A stretch of 33,085 bases of DNA, from positions 1 to 33,085 of the forward strand of contig SHNG01000047.1 of the NCBI GenBank assembly GCA_004295005.1, read 5' to 3'. Positions 29,604 through 33,085 of this stretch are shown here, piece after piece; within the stretch, counting starts at the first letter, position 1; every line of letters begins with the position of its first letter. Under the pieces are notes generated by a model. The model saw only the letters and a list, made by a program, of their open reading frames with translations. It was not told the origin of the DNA and ran no database searches. The stretch is from Gammaproteobacteria bacterium. GTDB taxonomy: Bacteria; Pseudomonadota; Gammaproteobacteria; Xanthomonadales; Rhodanobacteraceae. Both the position numbers and the translations under genes were made by a program.

Positions 29604-29677
29604 ACAACGCCCGGGCACACGACAGCACTCGCGTTTTACCGCTACCCTGCCGATCAGATCCATTCCTGGAAGCCCAC

Positions 29678-30490
29678 ATGAATCCGGAATCCGGCTTTGC
29701 CTTGATCACGGGTGCCTCGGCAGGCATCGGCGCTGCCTTTGCACGCGAGCTCGCGGCACGCGGCCATCACCTGCTGCTGACCGCCCGACGCAGCGAGAGG
29801 CTGCAGGCGCTGGCCACCGAGTTGATTGCCGCGCACGGCATCCGCGTGGAAATCATCAGTGCCGATCTCGCCGACCGCGAGGCGCCGCGAATGCTGGTCG
29901 AGGAAATCGAGCGACGCGGCTTGGCAATCGACATGCTGGTCAACAACGCCGGCTATGGGGTCACCGGGTACTTTCTCAGCCAGGGGTGGCAGGTGCAGGC
30001 CGATTTCATCCAGGTGTTGATGAGCGCGCCGACCGAACTGTGTCACCGACTGTTGCCGGCCATGCGTGCGCGTGGCCGCGGCCGCATCATCAACGTGGCC
30101 TCGCTTGCCGGTCACGTCCCGGGTTCCGCCGGGCAAACCCTGTACGCCGGTGCCAAGGCCTATCTGATCAAGTTGTCGCAGGCCCTGCATCTGGAATACC
30201 GCGCCGACGGCATACACACCTGCGCGCTGTGCCCGGGCTTCACGTATTCGGAGTTCCACGACGTCACCGGCTCGCGCGCGATGATGTCGAAGCTGCCCGG
30301 CTGGATGTGGATGGACGCAGAAACCGTGGTGCGCCAGGGGCTGGATGCCGTGGAACGCGGGGATGCGGTCTACATCAACGGCCGCGTCAATCGCGTGATC
30401 AAGACCCTGCTCAAGCTGATGCCGGATCGACTCGCCTTTTATCTGATCGGGCGGCAGTCGCGCCGCATCCGCAAGCAGTCACCCGACTGA
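29678..30490 (+). CDS. Short-chain dehydrogenase/reductase (SDR)
   Basis: A 270-residue classical-type SDR with one Rossmann domain. The cofactor motif TGASAGIG is at 11-18, NNAG at 89-92, and the catalytic Ser-Tyr-Lys are S142, Y156 and K160 (YAGAK). The arginines R37 and R38 after the second strand suggest NADP(H). The Asn of the usual catalytic tetrad, expected in an IQVN-type segment, is replaced: the text reads IQVLMSAPTEL (L114). GGAAG five bases before the ATG is a reasonable ribosome site. The C-terminus is basic (RRIRKQ). Neighbours give no pathway; the substrate is unknown. It resembles the DltE-like group (inference). Confidence 0.9.
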   Translation: MNPESGFALITGASAGIGAAFARELAARGHHLLLTARRSERLQALATELIAAHGIRVEIISADLADREAPRMLVEEIERRGLAIDMLVNNAGYGVTGYFLSQGWQVQADFIQVLMSAPTELCHRLLPAMRARGRGRIINVASLAGHVPGSAGQTLYAGAKAYLIKLSQALHLEYRADGIHTCALCPGFTYSEFHDVTGSRAMMSKLPGWMWMDAETVVRQGLDAVERGDAVYINGRVNRVIKTLLKLMPDRLAFYLIGRQSRRIRKQSPD

Positions 30491-30553
30491 GCCTTAGCTT
30501 CAGATGACCATCACCGCCTGATCGGAAGATCGCCTCGCCGATATCCCGAAGCG

Positions 30554-32227
30554 TCATCCACCGGGGTCGAATCCGTTGCGGAAAATCAAATCGATTGGAT
30601 ACGGGCTGCCCAGGTATTCCCAGATGTAGGAACTCAACGTGATCGGCCCACCGTAAAGGCCGTTGCCGGGGGCCGCGAAACCGCGCGCACCCGGAAGGCC
30701 ACCTCCGGAATAGGCGGCAAATTCCGCCTTGATCACCGCCTCGTTCGGCCACGGCCACAAGCTGTCTTCGGGCCGGCCATAGCCGTTCTCGGGACTGCGC
30801 TCCACGTTCCAGCCCGGTTCGCCGTAGAGCGTGCCGTCAAGCCCGATCTTCCAGAGCACGCGCGCGCCTGCCCGGCCACCATCGTCTCCTGCGGAAGCCA
30901 GCAAGGAGCCCGATTCCGGACCGCGCGGCAGGTAGCGCAAGCTTCCGTTGGGGTTGCCCGGCGTGTACAGGATGTTGTGATTGGTGATGTCACCGACACC
31001 GGGATTCGGTTGCGCGCCTCCATACGGAGCACCATTGCCGAAAAATGCGTTGTGATGGCCATTGACGTAACCCGCCACGCCAAACGATTCGTTCTCGACG
31101 AAAATCGAGTTCTTCACCACGTTCGGCCAGTCCTCGATCATCGCCAATCCGGTGCCCCACATGCCGCCTCCGTTGGGGGGATCGTATTCGCCGGCGTTGT
31201 GACCGGAGGTGATGTGGGTGATCTGCGGCCAGCTCGCCGGCAGGTTCTGCGATGGGAAACCAGGGATCTCCGTTTCGCCTTGTTCGCCCCAATATCCGCC
31301 GTTGCCGTCCCACCAGATGTTGTTGCTCATCCTGCGCGTGCCGGTGACCAGCCAATCCAGGTGGGTGCCGTAACCCGCCTTGAAGTTGAGGACGATGTTG
31401 CCGTGAAACTCCTGGCTGGTATCGGGTGCGCGATCCGACTTGTTCTCATTGAAGAACGCGGCATACAGCCCGGAATGACCGGGACAGCAAGCGGTGTTCG
31501 AGTCGATGGCAATGTTGTTCTGCCACACCGTGTTGACCGAATCGTAGTTGGTGAACGCTGCCGCCTGCAGCGTTCCGGTCCAGTAGTCGTTGCGCGCCAC
31601 GTTGCGACGGAACACGACGTGATCCGCCCAATAGTTCAGGAACATGTAGCGACTGCCGCCAAACGCGAAGTTCTCCTCCACCAGCACGTAGTCGGAATCC
31701 ACGCCAACCGCGACAGTCGATGAGTTGCCGGTAATGCCGGCATAGCCGAATCCGTTGCGGATGATCTTGATGTGGTTGCTGTTCTCGATGGAAACCGGCG
31801 CACCATTCTCATTGGCCTGGCTCAGATGCACGCGGAAACCGCGCACCTGGACGAACTGCTTTTCGCGCAGGCGAATGCCGAAGGCGTAACCGGTCCACGC
31901 CGAGCCATCGATCAGCACGCCGAAATCGTTTGCCGCGCGTACCGTCGTGTAGACATCGTCGGCGGTGCGCGGAATACCATCCGGCCCCGCGTTGCCGGAA
32001 GGAACCGCGTCGTAGATCGGGTTGATCTCGGAGTAGGTTCCGTCGGCCACGATCAGGGTATCGCCTGCCACCATCTGGCTGGCACCGTAGGGAATCGTCC
32101 GGCAGGGCGAGGCCTGGCTGGTACAGGTGCCGGTGTTGGCACCGGTGGTGGCCACGTATCGATTGGTTGCATGCGCACTCAAGGACAAGAACGACGCCAT
32201 CACCAGCAAAAGGGACTTCGCAATCAT
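30554..32227 (-). CDS. Secreted protein of probable right-handed beta-helix fold, function unknown
   Basis: A 557-residue exported protein. Residues 1-20 are a Sec signal peptide (lysine, hydrophobic core, SAHA before TNRYV). The mature start NRYVATTGANTGTC, SPCRTIPYGASQMVAGDTLIVADGTY is typical of secreted parallel beta-helix (pectate-lyase-like) proteins, and many short rungs with Asn follow (IENSNHIKIIRNGF, NTVWQNNIAIDSNT, NNIWWDGNGG, HNAFFGNG). No lyase catalytic set can be assigned. The C-terminus is IDLIFRNGFDPGG, a tail I recall at the end of many secreted proteins of this bacterial group. GGGAGG lies five bases before the ATG. It stands alone: convergent with the SDR gene, with repeat DNA upstream. 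Confidence 0.85.
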   Translation of the reverse strand: MIAKSLLLVMASFLSLSAHATNRYVATTGANTGTCTSQASPCRTIPYGASQMVAGDTLIVADGTYSEINPIYDAVPSGNAGPDGIPRTADDVYTTVRAANDFGVLIDGSAWTGYAFGIRLREKQFVQVRGFRVHLSQANENGAPVSIENSNHIKIIRNGFGYAGITGNSSTVAVGVDSDYVLVEENFAFGGSRYMFLNYWADHVVFRRNVARNDYWTGTLQAAAFTNYDSVNTVWQNNIAIDSNTACCPGHSGLYAAFFNENKSDRAPDTSQEFHGNIVLNFKAGYGTHLDWLVTGTRRMSNNIWWDGNGGYWGEQGETEIPGFPSQNLPASWPQITHITSGHNAGEYDPPNGGGMWGTGLAMIEDWPNVVKNSIFVENESFGVAGYVNGHHNAFFGNGAPYGGAQPNPGVGDITNHNILYTPGNPNGSLRYLPRGPESGSLLASAGDDGGRAGARVLWKIGLDGTLYGEPGWNVERSPENGYGRPEDSLWPWPNEAVIKAEFAAYSGGGLPGARGFAAPGNGLYGGPITLSSYIWEYLGSPYPIDLIFRNGFDPGG

Positions 32228-32449
32228 CAGACCTCCCGGAGCAACCCTTTGGATTCCGGGCCCGGCGGTATCGAGGCCCGATCCAGGGCAAGCACGCCCT
32301 GTGTCCCTTCAAACCCGGAATTGGGGTCAAATCGAACAATGCGCAGGCACATAAACCGGAATCCCGGAATCATGGTCTGCTCCCTACAACCGGCCCGTCA
32401 TCCGCCGGTCTTGCAAGGCGCGTTCGGCAAGTTGGCAAATTGTGAGTGG

Positions 32450-32523
32450 CCCGGTTTCTTTCCCCGGTTTCTTTCCCCGGTTTCTTTCCCCGGTTTCTGT
32501 CCCGGTTTCTGTCCCGGTTTCTG
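32450..32523. repeat. Tandem array CCCGGTTTCTTTC / CCCGGTTTCTGT
   Basis: Three 13-base units CCCGGTTTCTTTC (32450-32462, 32463-32475, 32476-32488) are followed by two 12-base units CCCGGTTTCTGT (32489-32500, 32501-32512) and a partial unit to 32523. The order of the two variants shows stepwise local duplication. Confidence 0.93.
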
Positions 32524-32831
32524 CCGGCAGCCATCGGTCAGAGTTGGCTCAAAGGCATCGGCAGCGCCCAGCTATTGATGCGAAGTCACGCCATTTGAGC
32601 CACACCGAATCTGTAAAACGGAACCTGCTCACTTCGTGAACGAGCGCTGCTGCTTGATTGCGCAGTTTGGCGACAATCGGGTCATATCAGACGCCCCGAA
32701 AGCGGCGAATTCGTCGCACAATTCCCCTGATTCTCCGTGGCTCACCACAATCCTGTTGCTGCCCAGCCGCCTTCAGTGGAGCGTTGGGCCGACTGGCGAA
32801 ATTTGGGTGTCCGGGTTTCTGTTAGGCCTCG

Positions 32832-32923
32832 GAACCTCGGGACATCCGGAACCTCGGGAGGAACCTCGGGACATCCAAAGTCTCGGGAAGGGCGAACCTC
32901 GGGACATCCAAAGTCTCGGCAGG
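32832..32923. repeat. Tandem array of GAACCTCGGGACATCC units
   Basis: The 16-mer GAACCTCGGGACATCC occurs at 32832, 32861 and 32894, with a shortened copy (GAACCTCGGGAG) from 32849. The last two belong to a 33-bp unit that continues AAAGTCTCGG. The array ends 65 bp before the transposase start. Confidence 0.9.
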
Positions 32924-32987
32924 ATCCTACGCCGCGCGTCGGTGATTTCCTACAGACACGCCTCGGCGCTGGATTCATCCTGTCGGC

Positions 32988-33085
32988 ATGACTTCTGCCC
33001 GCAGCCAATTGGTCGATCCCGGCTCGCCCGGTTTCTATCACTGCATCTCGCGCTGCGTGCGCCGTGCGTGGTTGGGCGGGGTTGA
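32988..33085 (+). CDS. REP-associated tyrosine transposase (RAYT), 3' truncated by the window end
   Basis: The last 98 bases encode 32 residues, MTSARSQLVDPGSPGFYHCI then SRCVRRAWLGGV, a very characteristic N-terminus of Y1/HUH-type RAYT proteins (IS200/IS605-related, TnpA_REP). These single-strand nucleases act on REP palindromes and are usually single-copy and domesticated. The catalytic HUH pair and tyrosine lie beyond the window. No strong ribosome site is seen before the ATG. The repeat arrays directly upstream fit its usual company. Overlapping frames in the same bases are not coding. Confidence 0.85.
   Translation, partial: MTSARSQLVDPGSPGFYHCISRCVRRAWLGGV

Larger units (their letters stand above)
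32228..32987. other. Repeat-rich intergenic region before the RAYT gene
   Basis: This 760-bp stretch shows no credible gene; frames through it translate repeats. Besides the two tandem arrays listed separately it holds CCCGGAAT motifs near 32314 and 32363, a 10-bp palindrome CCGGGCCCGG (32256-32265) and a perfect 9-bp inverted repeat TGGCTCAAA/TTTGAGCCA (32545-32553, 32594-32602). The text AATTGGGGTCAAAT near 32320 resembles a sequence often found beside RAYT genes (recollection, not checked). Confidence 0.6.

Noticed and set aside
32636-33085. A 149-codon plus-strand frame over the right-end repeats
   Set aside because: It translates the tandem repeats and overlaps the recognisable RAYT start in another frame.

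Overview
The window is about 33 kb of a GC-rich gammaproteobacterial chromosome. Gene order and protein sequences point to the Xanthomonadales (Lysobacterales): initiator tRNA-rimP-nusA-infB-rbfA-truB-rpsO-pnp, tpiA-secG-tRNA-Leu followed by a full nuoA-N operon, intergenic GGGAATC heptad arrays, GGGAGAGGG palindromes, and a secreted protein ending in an IFRNGF-type tail. The genus is not identifiable from what I can see. Apart from the two genes cut by the window edges, all genes look intact.

Layout. 1-362 is the 3' end of yajQ. Converging on it is a two-gene unit (428-2709, minus strand): a secreted PhnD-like binding protein translationally coupled (ATGA) to a membrane diguanylate cyclase. 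Next comes a tandem array of 49-bp and 141-bp modules (2861-3289) and the pnp terminator. From 3352 to 12643 (minus strand) lies the translation and RNA-metabolism cluster, headed by initiator tRNA-fMet with its own promoter and two downstream hairpins. A small zinc-ribbon PhnA/YjdM protein sits at 12727-13065. The 14-gene complex I operon nuoA-nuoN fills 13167-28169 (minus strand). Upstream of it are tRNA-Leu(GAG), secG and tpiA. A short-chain dehydrogenase (plus strand) is divergent from tpiA. A secreted beta-helix-type protein (minus strand) follows. The last 850 bases hold two kinds of tandem repeat and the start of a REP-associated tyrosine transposase (RAYT), cut by the window end.

How it works together. 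The core is housekeeping: translation initiation and ribosome maturation factors, mRNA decay, the respiratory NADH dehydrogenase, protein export and glycolysis. Most nuo junctions overlap or are shorter than 20 nt. The longer gaps inside these operons are where unusual structure sits: rbfA-infB and nuoE-nuoD each hold GGGAATC-type heptads facing partly complementary heptads, and nuoI-nuoH holds a REP-like hairpin plus a 20-bp perfect palindrome. In the two heptad cases the arms abut the upstream stop and the downstream start, so a fold would nearly close the gap.

I found no phage, CRISPR, toxin-antitoxin or biosynthetic system. The best candidates for something undescribed are the modular repeat array, the gap-closing foldbacks, the binding-protein/diguanylate cyclase pair and the RAYT with its nearby repeats.
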